Below are positions 15,774 through 24,621 of a stretch of DNA of 64,000 nucleotides, in pieces. This DNA is from Paractinoplanes atraurantiacus (GTDB lineage Bacteria > Actinomycetota > Actinomycetes > Mycobacteriales > Micromonosporaceae), in assembly GCF_900215205.1 (NCBI RefSeq), contig NZ_OBDY01000006.1:327942-391941 (forward strand). Reading direction: 5' to 3'. Under the pieces are notes generated by a model. That model was not told where the DNA came from, made no database searches, and saw only the letters and a program-made list of their open reading frames with translations. Both the position numbers and the translations under genes were made by a program. Position 1 is the stretch's first letter, and every line of letters starts with the position of its first letter.

Positions 15774-16064
15774 ATGGGAGAGAGCGCCGCGGAGGGTGAG
15801 GTCTTCAAGGCGCTGGCCGACCCGACGCGGCGGGTGATCCTGGATGAGCTGGCTGAGCGGGACGGGCAGACGCTGTTCGAGATCTGTTCGCGGCTGACCA
15901 TGCGGCACGGGCTCGGGCTGTCGCGGCAGGCGGTCTCTCAGCATCTCGAGGTGCTAGCGCGGGCGGGGCTGGTCACCGGCCGGCGTGAAGGACGGTACAA
16001 GTTCCACCACATCGACACGACGCCGCTGGATCGGCTGACCGACCGGTGGCGCAGGGAGAACTGA
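15774..16064 (+). CDS. ArsR-family winged-helix repressor
   Basis: 96-residue regulator: FKALADPTRRVILDELAERDG, then the recognition helix SRQAVSQHLEVLARAGLV and the wing GRREGRYKFHHID. No cysteine pair for metal sensing is present, so it is probably of the non-metal ArsR group that controls a neighbouring VOC or SRPBCC gene. A perfect dyad overlaps its promoter. Its TGA overlaps the ATG of the following VOC gene, so the two are translationally coupled. Confidence 0.85.
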   Translation: MGESAAEGEVFKALADPTRRVILDELAERDGQTLFEICSRLTMRHGLGLSRQAVSQHLEVLARAGLVTGRREGRYKFHHIDTTPLDRLTDRWRREN

Positions 16065-16465
16065 TGCGCATCTACGTCACCAGCGTGTACGTCGACGATC
16101 AGGACAAGGCGCTGAGCTTCTACACCGGCAAGCTCGGCTTCGAGGTGAAGGCCGACGTGCCGGTCGGTGAGCACCGCTGGCTCACCGTGGTCTCGCCGGC
16201 CGACCCGGACGGCTGTGAGCTGCTGCTCGAGCCGGACGCGCACCCGGCGGCCAAGCCGTTCAAGGCGGCGCTCGTGGACGACGGCGTACCGCTGACGTCG
16301 TTCTACGTCGACGACGTGGAGGCCGAGTACGAGCGGCTGCGCGGTCTCGGCGTGCGGTTCACGCAGGAGCCGTTGCGGATGGGTGATGTGACCACCGCGG
16401 TCCTCGACGACACCTGCGGCAACCTGATTCAGATCCTGCACAAGCCGGGGCTCGTCAAGCAGTGA
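16064..16465 (+). CDS. VOC-family protein (glyoxalase/bleomycin-resistance fold)
   Basis: 133-residue single-chain VOC protein: MRIYVTSVYVDDQDKALSFY opening strand and helix, GFEVKADVPVGEHRWLTV, and the closing TAVLDDTCGNLIQIL. This is the common ArsR-partner VOC type of actinobacteria, with unknown substrate. Its start overlaps the ArsR stop (TGATG). AGGGAG lies just upstream. Its 3' end overlaps the convergent SDR gene by 11 bases. Confidence 0.8.
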   Translation: MRIYVTSVYVDDQDKALSFYTGKLGFEVKADVPVGEHRWLTVVSPADPDGCELLLEPDAHPAAKPFKAALVDDGVPLTSFYVDDVEAEYERLRGLGVRFTQEPLRMGDVTTAVLDDTCGNLIQILHKPGLVKQ

Positions 16466-17183
16466 AACCTCCGTCCACGTTGAGCGTCGCGCCGGTGATG
16501 TAGCGGGCGGCCGGGCCGGCCAGGAAGGCCACCGCCGCCGCGATGTCGGGTGGGGTGGCGTAGTGGCCGAGGGCGGTCAAGGCGCTGATTCCGGCGGCGT
16601 CGGGTGAGTCGGCCGGGTTGAGGTCGGTGTCGGTGGGGCCGGGGTTCACCAGGTTCACTGTGATGGCCCGGGGGCCCAGCTCGCGGGACAGCGCCTTGGT
16701 CAGGCCGGTCAGTGCGGTCTTGCTCATCGAGTACAGCGAGAAGCCGGGGAAGGCCGCGCGTTCGGCCATGTTGCTGCCGACGCTGATGATGCGGCCGCCC
16801 GCTGGCAGGTGGCGGGCCGCCGCCTGGCAGGCCAGGAAAGGGGCGCGGATGTTGACCGCGATCGTCTGCTCCAGGTCGTCGGTGGTCAGCTCCTCCAACG
16901 GGCCGAGGCGGAACGCCCCGGCGTTGTTGACCAGGATGTCCAGGCGGCCCAGTTCGCTGACAGTGCGGTCGATCGCGCCGGCCACCGCGGCGGGGTCGGC
17001 GCTGTCCGCGGAGAAGGCCACAGCGCGTCTGCCCGCGGCTTTGGCGACAGTCTCGGCGCTGGCCTGATCCCGTTGGTAGGTCAGGGCCACGTCGGCGCCC
17101 GCCTCGGCCAGCTTGCGCGCCACGGCCGCGCCGATGCCGCGTCCTCCGCCGACGACGAGCGCTACTTTTCCGTCGAGTTCCAT
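16455..17183 (-). CDS. SDR-family oxidoreductase (FabG-like)
   Basis: 242-residue classical short-chain dehydrogenase. NAD(P)-binding GGGRGIGAAVARKLAEAGA at residues 12-30, NNAG at about 87, catalytic Ser in ISVGSNM, Tyr and Lys in FSLYSMSK, and the C-terminal GATLNVDGGFTA typical of FabG relatives. Substrate not predictable. Start ATG 17183. It is convergent with the VOC gene and divergent from the NUDIX gene over 75 bases. Confidence 0.9.
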   Translation of the reverse strand: MELDGKVALVVGGGRGIGAAVARKLAEAGADVALTYQRDQASAETVAKAAGRRAVAFSADSADPAAVAGAIDRTVSELGRLDILVNNAGAFRLGPLEELTTDDLEQTIAVNIRAPFLACQAAARHLPAGGRIISVGSNMAERAAFPGFSLYSMSKTALTGLTKALSRELGPRAITVNLVNPGPTDTDLNPADSPDAAGISALTALGHYATPPDIAAAVAFLAGPAARYITGATLNVDGGFTA

Positions 17184-17258
17184 GGCGACGAGCCTCGCCG
17201 GTCGTGGGGGTCACCGTCTGGCGGGCATCGGACGCGGCGTTCGGAGACACTTACTCTC

Positions 17259-17717
17259 ATGGCGGATGGTGACCGGATCCCCCGCGCGGCCGCGGTGGTC
17301 GTCGACGGAGCACGCGTGCTGCTGATCAAACGGTTCCTGCGGATGGACGACGACTGTCCCATGTGCGCTGACGGCGAGCCGGTGTGTCCCGGGCACGACT
17401 ACGCGGTCCTGCCCGGCGGGCACGTCGAGGCGGGGGAGAGCGCGGCCGAGGCGGCCCTGCGCGAGCTGCACGAGGAGACCACCCTGCGGGCGGCCGTCGA
17501 CCGGCAGGTGTGGACCGGGCAGCACAACAAGCGGCCCGCGTTCTACTTCCTGATGACCGGCGTCACCGGGGTGCCGGCCTTGTCGGGGCAGGAGGCCCTG
17601 GACGACGGTCCGGACAACAGCTTCGAGCTGTTGTGGGCGGCGCCGGAGCAGTTCGAGGCGCTGAACCTGCACCCGGCCGACGTCAGGGCGCCCCTGACGG
17701 CGCTGCTGGCGGGTTAG
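17259..17717 (+). CDS. NUDIX hydrolase with Cys/His insertion
   Basis: 152-residue NUDIX protein. The NUDIX box is GGHVEAGESAAEAALRELHE then ET, at residues about 49-71, which binds Mg and cleaves nucleoside-diphosphate-linked substrates. Before the box lies MDDDCPMCADGEPVCPGHDY, with a CxxC...CxxH arrangement that could hold zinc. Substrate is unknown. ATG 17259 has no strong ribosome site. It stands between the SDR gene and the fucose operon. Confidence 0.8.
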   Translation: MADGDRIPRAAAVVVDGARVLLIKRFLRMDDDCPMCADGEPVCPGHDYAVLPGGHVEAGESAAEAALRELHEETTLRAAVDRQVWTGQHNKRPAFYFLMTGVTGVPALSGQEALDDGPDNSFELLWAAPEQFEALNLHPADVRAPLTALLAG

Positions 17718-17804
17718 GGGCGGACCGGCGTCGTAGCGCTTGCGGGTCCAGGCCGAGCCGGGACTGGCCAGGCGACGGCGTCATCGCTCAAGCATCCGTC
17801 ACGA

Positions 17805-19076
17805 TCAGGACCACTCTGGTCCGTCCGGGAACGAATACCGGGCGATGGACGACGGGAGCATCTCCGACGAGAAACCGGGGGCGGCCGGGGCCTGGTACGC
17901 GCCGTCGCGGATGACGACCGGGTCGGTGAAGTGCTCGTGGAGGTGGTCGACGTATTCGATGACGCGGTTGTCGAGGCTGCCCGAGACGGCCACGTAGTCG
18001 AACATCGACAGGTGCTGCACCACCTCGCAGAGGCCGACGCCGCCCGCGTGCGGGCAGACCGGCTTGCCGAACTTGGCCGCCAGCAGCAGGATCGCCAGGT
18101 TCTCGTTGACGCCGGCCACGCGGCAGGCGTCGATCTGCACGAAGTCGACCGCCTCGGCCTGGAGCAACTGCTTGAAGACGATGCGGTTCTGCACGTGCTC
18201 GCCGGTGGCCACCGGCACGCCGGCGCCGCGCCGGATCGCCGCGTGCCCGAGGATGTCGTCGGGGCTGGTCGGCTCCTCGATCCACCACGGCTTGTACGGG
18301 GCGAGCGCGGCCATCCAGTCGATCGCCTCGGCCACGTCCCAGCGCTGGTTGGCGTCGACCGCGATCCGGATGTCGTCGCCCACGACCGAGCGGGCGAGCC
18401 TCATCCGCCGCACGTCGTCGTCCAGAGAGGCGCCCACCTTGAGCTTGATCTGGCGGTAGCCGTCGGCCACGGCCTCCCGGGCCAGTCGCGAAAGCTTGGC
18501 GTCGTCGTAGCCGAGCCAGCCGGGCGAGGTCGTGTACGCCGGATAGCCGTGCTGCTCGAGATGTTCGATCCGGGAGGAGCGCCCGGAAACGGCAGCCTCC
18601 AGAATGGACAGCGCCTCAGCCGGGGTCAGGGCGTCGCTCAGGTAGCGCCAGTCGATCAGGTCGACGATCTCCGCCGGTGACAGATCGGAAAGATAGCGCC
18701 ACAGCGGCTTGCCGGCCTCCCGGGCCGCCAGGTCCCAGGCCGCGTTGATGAGGGCGGCCGCGGCCAGGCTGGTGACGCCCTTCTCCGGCCCGAGCCAGCG
18801 GATCTGCGAGTCGTGCGTGAGCCGGCGCGAGAACTCGCCGAGGTCGCTCGCGTCCCGCCCCACGACGAACGGGGCCAGGGCGTCGATCGCGGCCCGGACC
18901 ACCTCGTTGCCCCGGCCGATGGTGAAGGTGAACCCGTGGCCCTCGGCGCCGGACTCGGTGCGCAGCACCACGTACGCGGCCGAGTAGTCGGGGTCGGGGT
19001 TCATCGCGTCGGAGCCGTCCAGCTCGCGTGAGGTGGGGAAACGTACGTCGTACGTCTCGATGGCGGCGATCTTCAC
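17805..19076 (-). CDS. L-fuconate dehydratase (enolase superfamily)
   Basis: 423-residue mandelate-racemase-type enolase that should convert L-fuconate to 2-keto-3-deoxy-L-fuconate. Catalytic and metal positions: IKLKVGAS (Lys-x-Lys), IAVDANQRW (Asp), WIEEPTSPDD (Glu), TGEHVQNR (Glu) and CPHAGGVGLCE (His). VDLIDWRYLSDALTPAEAL and the long N-terminus are characteristic of fuconate dehydratases. GTG start overlaps the upstream lactonase stop (GTGA), with GGAG eight bases before. Last gene of the operon. Confidence 0.85.
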   Translation of the reverse strand: MKIAAIETYDVRFPTSRELDGSDAMNPDPDYSAAYVVLRTESGAEGHGFTFTIGRGNEVVRAAIDALAPFVVGRDASDLGEFSRRLTHDSQIRWLGPEKGVTSLAAAALINAAWDLAAREAGKPLWRYLSDLSPAEIVDLIDWRYLSDALTPAEALSILEAAVSGRSSRIEHLEQHGYPAYTTSPGWLGYDDAKLSRLAREAVADGYRQIKLKVGASLDDDVRRMRLARSVVGDDIRIAVDANQRWDVAEAIDWMAALAPYKPWWIEEPTSPDDILGHAAIRRGAGVPVATGEHVQNRIVFKQLLQAEAVDFVQIDACRVAGVNENLAILLLAAKFGKPVCPHAGGVGLCEVVQHLSMFDYVAVSGSLDNRVIEYVDHLHEHFTDPVVIRDGAYQAPAAPGFSSEMLPSSIARYSFPDGPEWS

Positions 19077-19897
19077 AGCTGTTGCTCCAAGCGGTAGGTG
19101 CGAACGGCGGTGCCGCCGAAGATGTCCTCCGGCATCGCGCCGAGTGTCTCCACCAAGGCGTCCTTCACCTCGGCATAGGTGGCGGCCAGCTCGCAGACCG
19201 GCCAGTCCGACCCGAACATCAGCCGGTCCGTGCCGAACAAGGAGACGGCGGTTTCCACGTACGGCTTGAGGTCGCCGGCCGTCCAGCGGTCGTGGTCCGC
19301 CTCGGTGACGAGACCGGACAGCTTGGCCACGACGTTCGGGCGGGCGGCGACGGGCGCGATGAGGTCGCGCCATTCGGCGAACCCGCCGGCCGCGATGGCG
19401 GGCTTGCCCAGATGGTCGAGCACGAACACGGAGTCGGGGAAGGCCGCCGCGGCCCGCGCCACCGACGGCAGCTGGTCGGCGCTGACGACCAGCTCGTTGA
19501 CCAGCCCGGCGGCGGCGACCGCGGCCAGCCCGTCGTGCAGCCCGTCCAGGAAACCGGGCCCGTTGCCCTGCACCTGATCGCGGACTCCCACCAGGAGGTG
19601 CCCGCCCGGGCCGGCTCGGTGTTCGGCGATGGTCGAAGTCAGCCGCGGCGAGGCCAGCGAGGCCCAGCCGACGACGCCCGCGATCTCCGGGGTCGCCTCG
19701 GCGATGGCCAGGAACGAGGTGGTCTCCGCGTCGTCGCCCCGGCCGGCCTCGACCAGCACGGTCCGGTCGACACCGGCGGTGGCGAGAGCCGCCCGCAGGT
19801 CGTCCACTGTGTAGTCCCGGCGGATCCGGGCCAGCGAGGGATCCCGCAACCACGCGTAGTCGGCGGTCCAGAGGTGGTGGTGCGCGTCGATGATCAC
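19073..19897 (-). CDS. amidohydrolase, probable L-fuconolactonase
   Basis: 274-residue amidohydrolase-2 family TIM barrel. IIDAHHHLWTADYAWLRDP gives the metal-binding HxH and the HxW seen in fuconolactonases; FVLDHLGKPAI and FGSDWPVCEL give the later His and Asp. It should open L-fucono-1,4-lactone to fuconate. GTG start at 19897 overlaps the TGA of the aldo/keto reductase, and its stop overlaps the dehydratase start: tight operon coupling on both sides. Confidence 0.8.
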   Translation of the reverse strand: MIIDAHHHLWTADYAWLRDPSLARIRRDYTVDDLRAALATAGVDRTVLVEAGRGDDAETTSFLAIAEATPEIAGVVGWASLASPRLTSTIAEHRAGPGGHLLVGVRDQVQGNGPGFLDGLHDGLAAVAAAGLVNELVVSADQLPSVARAAAAFPDSVFVLDHLGKPAIAAGGFAEWRDLIAPVAARPNVVAKLSGLVTEADHDRWTAGDLKPYVETAVSLFGTDRLMFGSDWPVCELAATYAEVKDALVETLGAMPEDIFGGTAVRTYRLEQQL

Positions 19898-20832
19898 GCG
19901 TCGAGCTCCTTCCACAGCTCTTCCGGGATCGGCAGGGTCGCCATCTTCACCGCGTCCTCGACCTCCTCGGGGGAACGCACTCCCACGAGCACGCACGTGA
20001 CGGCCGGATGGCGGAACGGGAACTGGAGGGCGGCCGCGCGCAGCGGAACCCTGTACTCGGCGCAGATCCGCTGCATGCCGAGGGCCCGGTCGAGGGTCGC
20101 CCGGTCGACGGGCGCGTAGTCGAAGGTGGCGTTCGGTGAGGGGTCGGCCAGCAGCCCCGAGTTGAAGACGCCGGCCGCGATGACCGACACACCACGGGAA
20201 AGGCAGAGCGGCAGCAGCTCATCGGCGCCCGACCGGTCCAGCAGCGTGTACCGCCCGGCCAGCAGCACGCTGTCGAGCTGGCCGGTGCGCACGAAGTCGG
20301 CCAGCATCGCGGCCTGGTTCATGCCGGCCGAGACCGCGCCGATCCGGCCCTCCTCGCGCATCGTCACGAGCTGTGGCAGCGCTTGCGTCGACGCCGCCTC
20401 GAAGTGGTCGTCCGGGTCGTGCAGGTGCACGATGTCGGCGCGGTCCAGGCCGAGGCGGTGCAGGCTTTCGGCGTACGACGAAAGCACTCCCGGGGCACTG
20501 AAGTCGAAGACGGGGGACACGTCGGCCGACTCGGCCCAGATGCCCTGGTCCTCGCCGTGGCCCGGCCGGAGCAGGCGGCCGACCTTGGTGGACAGGACGA
20601 AGTCGGACCGCTTCTTGCGCGAAAGCACGTGCCCGGCCCGCTTCTCGGTCAGCCCGTTGCCGTACAGCGGCGCCACGTCGAAGTAGCGGATCCCCAAGTC
20701 CCAGCCGCGCTCGACGGTCGCGAACGCCTGCTCCTCGCTCACCGCCGAGTAGAGGCCGCCGATCGGCGCCAGCCCGAGCCCCAGCCTCGTCACCCAGGTG
20801 TTTCCGACCCGGGCCCGTTCGATCGGGTTCAT
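19894..20832 (-). CDS. aldo/keto reductase, probable L-fucose dehydrogenase
   Basis: 312-residue AKR. Catalytic Asp, Tyr, Lys and His appear in YFDVAPLYGNGLTEKRAG, VLSTKVGRLLRPG and IVHLHDPDDHF; cofactor part ALQFPFRHPAVTCVLVG near the C-terminus. The family (D-threo-aldose 1-dehydrogenase) oxidises L-fucose and related sugars to lactones. GGAGG lies six bases before ATG 20832. Overlaps both neighbours by four bases, third in the operon order enolase - AKR - lactonase - dehydratase reversed by strand. Confidence 0.8.
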   Translation of the reverse strand: MNPIERARVGNTWVTRLGLGLAPIGGLYSAVSEEQAFATVERGWDLGIRYFDVAPLYGNGLTEKRAGHVLSRKKRSDFVLSTKVGRLLRPGHGEDQGIWAESADVSPVFDFSAPGVLSSYAESLHRLGLDRADIVHLHDPDDHFEAASTQALPQLVTMREEGRIGAVSAGMNQAAMLADFVRTGQLDSVLLAGRYTLLDRSGADELLPLCLSRGVSVIAAGVFNSGLLADPSPNATFDYAPVDRATLDRALGMQRICAEYRVPLRAAALQFPFRHPAVTCVLVGVRSPEEVEDAVKMATLPIPEELWKELDA

Positions 20833-21914
20833 GCTTTCCTCCGGTCGTCGATCGCGTCGCGGTCCCAGGCGATGCCGAGACCGGGCGCCGACGGGGCGAG
20901 CGCCTGGCCGTCCTCGACCGCGATCTCCTCGCGGGTGATGGCCCGCAGCTGCGGGATGTGCTCCAGGTAGCGGCTGTTCGGCACGGCGCAGCACAGGCTG
21001 ATGTGCAGCTCCATCAGGAAGTGCGGGCAGACCACGATGTTGGCCGCCTCGGCCAGGTGCGCCACCTTCAGCCACGGAGTGATGCCGCCGATGCGCGCGA
21101 CGTCGACCTGGACGACTCCGGCCGCGCCGCGGCGCACGTACTCGGCGAACTGGCCCGGCGCGTACATGGACTCGCCGACCGCGACCGGGATCGTGGTGTT
21201 GCGGGACAGGGCCTCGTGCCCGGCGACGTCCTCGGCCGGCAGCGGCTCCTCGAACCAGTACGGGTCGTACGGCTCCAGAAGCTTGGCCCGCCGGATGGCG
21301 TCGCTCGCGGTCAGGGCCTGATTGGCGTCGAGCATGACGTCGAAGTCGTCGCCGACCGCGGCCCGCACGGCACCGACCCGGTCGGCGTCCTCGCGGGGTG
21401 ACCGGCCGACCTTCATCTTGATGCCCGGCCACCCCGCCTTCCTACTGGCGAGCGCGCCGGATACCAGCTCCTCGGTGGTGAGCTGGAGCCAGCCGCCCTC
21501 GGTGTCGTACAACGGAATGCGGTCCTTGGCCCCGCCGGCCAGCACCCACAGCGGTTGCCCGGCCTCCTTGCACCGCAGGTCCCACAGCGCGGTGTCGACC
21601 GCGGCCAGCGCCAGGGACGTGATGGCGCCGACCGTGGTCGCCTTGGTGTGCAGGAACAGGTCGCGCCACACCGCCTCGACCCGCCGCGGGTCCTGCCCGG
21701 GCAGCCGCGGCAGCAGATAGTCGCGCAGCAGCGCGAGCACAGCGGTGCCGCCGGTGCCGATCGTGTACGTGTAGCCGGTGCCCTCGCCCCCGTCGTCCGT
21801 CCGGATCTCGACGAACACCGTCTCCTGGGCCAGGAACGTCTGAAGGGCGTCGGTGCGCAACGTCTCGACCGGGATGTCGATGAGGTACGCCTCGGCGTGG
21901 GTGATGACGGGCAC
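20829..21914 (-). CDS. mandelate racemase/muconate lactonizing-type enolase
   Basis: 361-residue enolase-superfamily enzyme, first gene of the operon. KMKVGRSP (Lys-x-Lys), VMLDANQAL (Asp), WFEEPLPAED (Glu), VAVGESMY (Glu) and CPHFLMELHISL (His) are all in place, so it is likely active as an acid-sugar dehydratase or racemase. It differs from the fuconate dehydratase in length and lacks its signature, so it may act on a second aldonate such as a rhamnonate- or galactonate-like substrate. ATG 21914; the operator palindrome is 30 bases upstream. Confidence 0.8.
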   Translation of the reverse strand: MPVITHAEAYLIDIPVETLRTDALQTFLAQETVFVEIRTDDGGEGTGYTYTIGTGGTAVLALLRDYLLPRLPGQDPRRVEAVWRDLFLHTKATTVGAITSLALAAVDTALWDLRCKEAGQPLWVLAGGAKDRIPLYDTEGGWLQLTTEELVSGALASRKAGWPGIKMKVGRSPREDADRVGAVRAAVGDDFDVMLDANQALTASDAIRRAKLLEPYDPYWFEEPLPAEDVAGHEALSRNTTIPVAVGESMYAPGQFAEYVRRGAAGVVQVDVARIGGITPWLKVAHLAEAANIVVCPHFLMELHISLCCAVPNSRYLEHIPQLRAITREEIAVEDGQALAPSAPGLGIAWDRDAIDDRRKA

Positions 21915-21943
21915 GGGTGCTCCCTAATCGCGCGCTTTCGTAG

Positions 21944-21955
21944 ATCCTATAGGAT
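21944..21955. promoter_or_regulatory. GntR/FCD operator palindrome
   Basis: ATCCTATAGGAT, a perfect 12-bp palindrome of the type bound by FCD-domain GntR regulators. It lies 6 bases before the gntR start and 29 bases before the operon start, so one dimer could control both directions. Confidence 0.75.
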
Positions 21956-21961
21956 GTACCC

Positions 21962-22618
21962 ATGACGCTGCCAAGGCTCAAACGCTCGACGCTGGGCGAC
22001 GATGTCTACGACTCGCTCCGCTCGGCCGTCCTCGAGCACGTCATGAAGCCCGGCGACCGGCTCAACATCGACGCCCTGGCCCGCGATCTGGAGGTCTCAC
22101 CGACGCCGGTGCGCGAGGCCCTGGCCCGGATGGAGTCCGAGGGCCTGGTCCGCAAGCGCCCCCTGGCCGGCTACACGGTGAGCCCCCTGCTCACCCGGGA
22201 CGAGTTCAACGACATGTTCGACATGCGCCTGCTGCTGGAGTGCGCGGCCGCCCGCTGGGCCGCCACCCGGGCCACACCGGAGCAGCGTTCCGCCCTGACG
22301 GCCGCGGCGGCGCGAACGGTGGAGGGCGGCGACGACCGCACCTGGCACGCGGCGTTCACCGCCCTGGACGCCCATCTGCACGACCTCGTCGCGGAGGCCT
22401 CCGGAAGCCCGCTGCTGCGCGAGAGCATCACGCGGCTGCACGCCCACTTGCATTTGCACAGACGCTATTTCCCGTACGCCCAAACCGCGGTGACCAACGA
22501 CGAACATCAGCAGATAGCCGCGGCTGTCGAGAATGCCGACCCCGATGCCGCGGACGAGGCCATGCGTCTTCACTTGACCCATGCCTGGGAACGGCATCTG
22601 GTCGCTTTCCAGGACTAG
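21962..22618 (+). CDS. GntR-family (FadR/FCD) regulator of the deoxysugar operon
   Basis: 218-residue regulator. N-terminal winged helix LGDDVYDSLRSAVLEHVMKP through SPTPVREALARMESEGLV (residues 10-65), then an FCD ligand domain with the Asp/His metal-site positions (EFNDMFDMRLLLE; ALDAHLHDLVAEASGSP; NDEHQQIAAAV; RLHLTHAWERH). Probably senses a pathway intermediate and represses the divergent operon. Ends with TAG inside a CTAG shared with the convergent helR remnant. Confidence 0.85.
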   Translation: MTLPRLKRSTLGDDVYDSLRSAVLEHVMKPGDRLNIDALARDLEVSPTPVREALARMESEGLVRKRPLAGYTVSPLLTRDEFNDMFDMRLLLECAAARWAATRATPEQRSALTAAAARTVEGGDDRTWHAAFTALDAHLHDLVAEASGSPLLRESITRLHAHLHLHRRYFPYAQTAVTNDEHQQIAAAVENADPDAADEAMRLHLTHAWERHLVAFQD

Positions 22619-24490
22619 GCTTCGCTGATGTCGAGCTGCCCGAGTTCGTGGGTGCAGCGGGTGAGGGCGACGTAGAGTCCGTTCCAGCCCCGGGGCTCGG
22701 CGGTGATGCCGCGCGGGTCGACGATCAGGGTGGCGTCCCACTCCAGGCCCTTGGCCTCGGTCGCGGTGAGCACCGGCACCTCGCTCAGCACGGCTCGCAG
22801 CTCGGCGACGCGCCCGGCGGGGGCGATCACGCCGACCGTTCCGCCCGCCCATCGGCGCCGCAGCTCGGCGGGCGTGGCCGTGCGGGTCCACGGGGCGATG
22901 CCGGAGGAGCGGACCGCCCGTGGGGGAAAGTTGTGGCTGCCGGCCTTCTCCAGGACGGCGGCGGTCAGGTCCATGACCTCCCGGGGCGTGCGGTAGCAGA
23001 TGGTGAGACGGGCCGCGGTCCACCGTTCGCCGAGGGTCGCGTTCACCGCCCCGGCCCAACTGGTGTGCCGGTGCGACGCCTCCACCTGATCGATGTCGCC
23101 GACCGCGGTGATGGATCGGCTGGGGCAGCGGCGCAGGACCATGTGCCACTGCATCTCGGACAGCTCCTGCGCCTCGTCGACGACGACGTGCCCGTACACC
23201 CAGCCCCGCTGTCCTCAGGCGCGCTCGGCGAGGAACTCGCCCTGAGGATGCGGGTCGCCGGTGTCGCCGAGCAGTTCGGCGATCGCGTCGAGCAGTGGGA
23301 TGTCGCTCGCGGCCCACGGCCCCGGTTCGGAGACGACGAGTTCGACCTCCTCCGCCGAGAGCTCCGGAGCGAACCGGCCCAGTAGCGCGGAGCTGGACAG
23401 GAACTCCCGCAGCGCGACTTCGGGGTCCCGCGCCGGCCACCAGGCCTCGACGAACTTGGCGATGCCGGCGTCGGCGGCGATGCGGTCGCGCAGCTCCTCG
23501 AGCTCCTCGTCGTCGGTCCTGGTGGGCGCCGGTGCGCAGTCGCGGCCCATGCTCTTGTCGACGCGGGCGAGGATGTCCTCGAAGCCCTCCTCCATCTCCT
23601 CCAGCAGAGCTGCTCGCTGCTCGGCGACGGCACCAGCCAGGAGATGGTGCAGCTGCTCGGCGAAAGCGGCACGGGCTCGGTGGTATGAGCGGCCCTGCGT
23701 GGCCGAGGCGAGCGCCTGGCCGACCGCTTCCGCGCCGATCAGGTGGAACTCGCCCTCCCAGCGCAGCTTCATCTCACGGGCGCGGGGCAGCAGCGATCCG
23801 ATGTAGTGCTCGAGCGCGGGCTGCCACAGGGCGCGGCCCTTGATCTCGGAGAGCCGCCGGCTCTCGGCGCGGCCCACGGCGATCTGAGGAACGAGGGTGT
23901 CGCACGTCGCCGACACGACGGCGGTCTCGCCGAGCGCGGGCAGGACCTGGGAGATGTACTCCAGGAAGCGAGGTGACGGGCCGAGCACCAGGACGGCCTG
24001 CTCGGCCATCCGGCGATGGGTGAACAGCAGGTACGCCACCCGGACCCTCACCGACCAGTTCGGACGCCGCGGTGCCGTCGAGCGGTTCGTCGTCGACACC
24101 CACCACGATGTCGCCCGTGGTGCGCACGTGACGGCGCCGGCTCTGTCCTTGCGGGTCGAGGGCGGTCGCGGTGTAGAACGGCCGGGCGGCGGGAGCGCGC
24201 CAGTCCACGACCAGGGGGTTCGCATTGTCGTCGCGGAGGCCGACACGGCCCACGTGCCGCACCACGCCGTCGATGCCGTCCAGCCGGCCGAAGACGAGGC
24301 CGTCCCGAGCCCGCGACAACTCCTCCCACTGCCGCCGGAGCGCGTGGAGCCGACCGCGTTCCGTCTCGTCCAGCGCCTCGGCCGCCAGCTCGGCCTGCAA
24401 CTGCTCCGCCAGGCGTTCACGGCGTGCTGTGGCCACGTCGAGAAACGCTTGTTCCTCGGCAATGGCATTCTCTTCGGTATTCAGGCGCAT
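22615..24490 (-). pseudogene. helR: helR pseudogene (RNA polymerase recycling ATPase) lacking its P-loop
   Basis: Remnant of a UvrD-like HelD/HelR protein that displaces stalled or rifamycin-bound RNA polymerase. The N-terminal part (MRLNTEENAIAEEQAFLDVA ... VVDWRAPAARPFYTAT ... DGTAASELVGEG) runs in one frame to about 24050. It then jumps, with a frame change, to RVAYLLFTHRRMAEQAVLVLGPSPRF; the GGPGTGKT Walker A region normally between them is gone. A TGA at 23215-23217 interrupts the same frame, which continues GQRGWVYGHVVVDEAQELSEMQ to the C-terminus (TEAKGLEWDATLIVDP). Deletion plus nonsense codon: almost certainly inactive. Confidence 0.8.
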
Positions 24491-24621
24491 CCGCAGAACC
24501 CTTTATCGAGGCCGATGGGAATTCGTCGGCAAGAGTAGGGGCGAAGGGCGGTTCGCGGCCTTCTGTTCGGGGAAGCGAGAGAGACGTCTCAACGCCTTGA
24601 GGATTCGCGGGAGGTGTGGCC

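Noticed and set aside
17805..19853. 682-codon frame making a lactonase-region/dehydratase fusion
   Set aside because: The upstream half is the wrong frame of the lactonase; GTGA overlap at 19073-19076 marks the real start.
24491..24621. Rifamycin-associated element upstream of the helR remnant
   Set aside because: Looked for a GGGGCTTGCGGCAAG-type inverted sequence; none is present in this gap.
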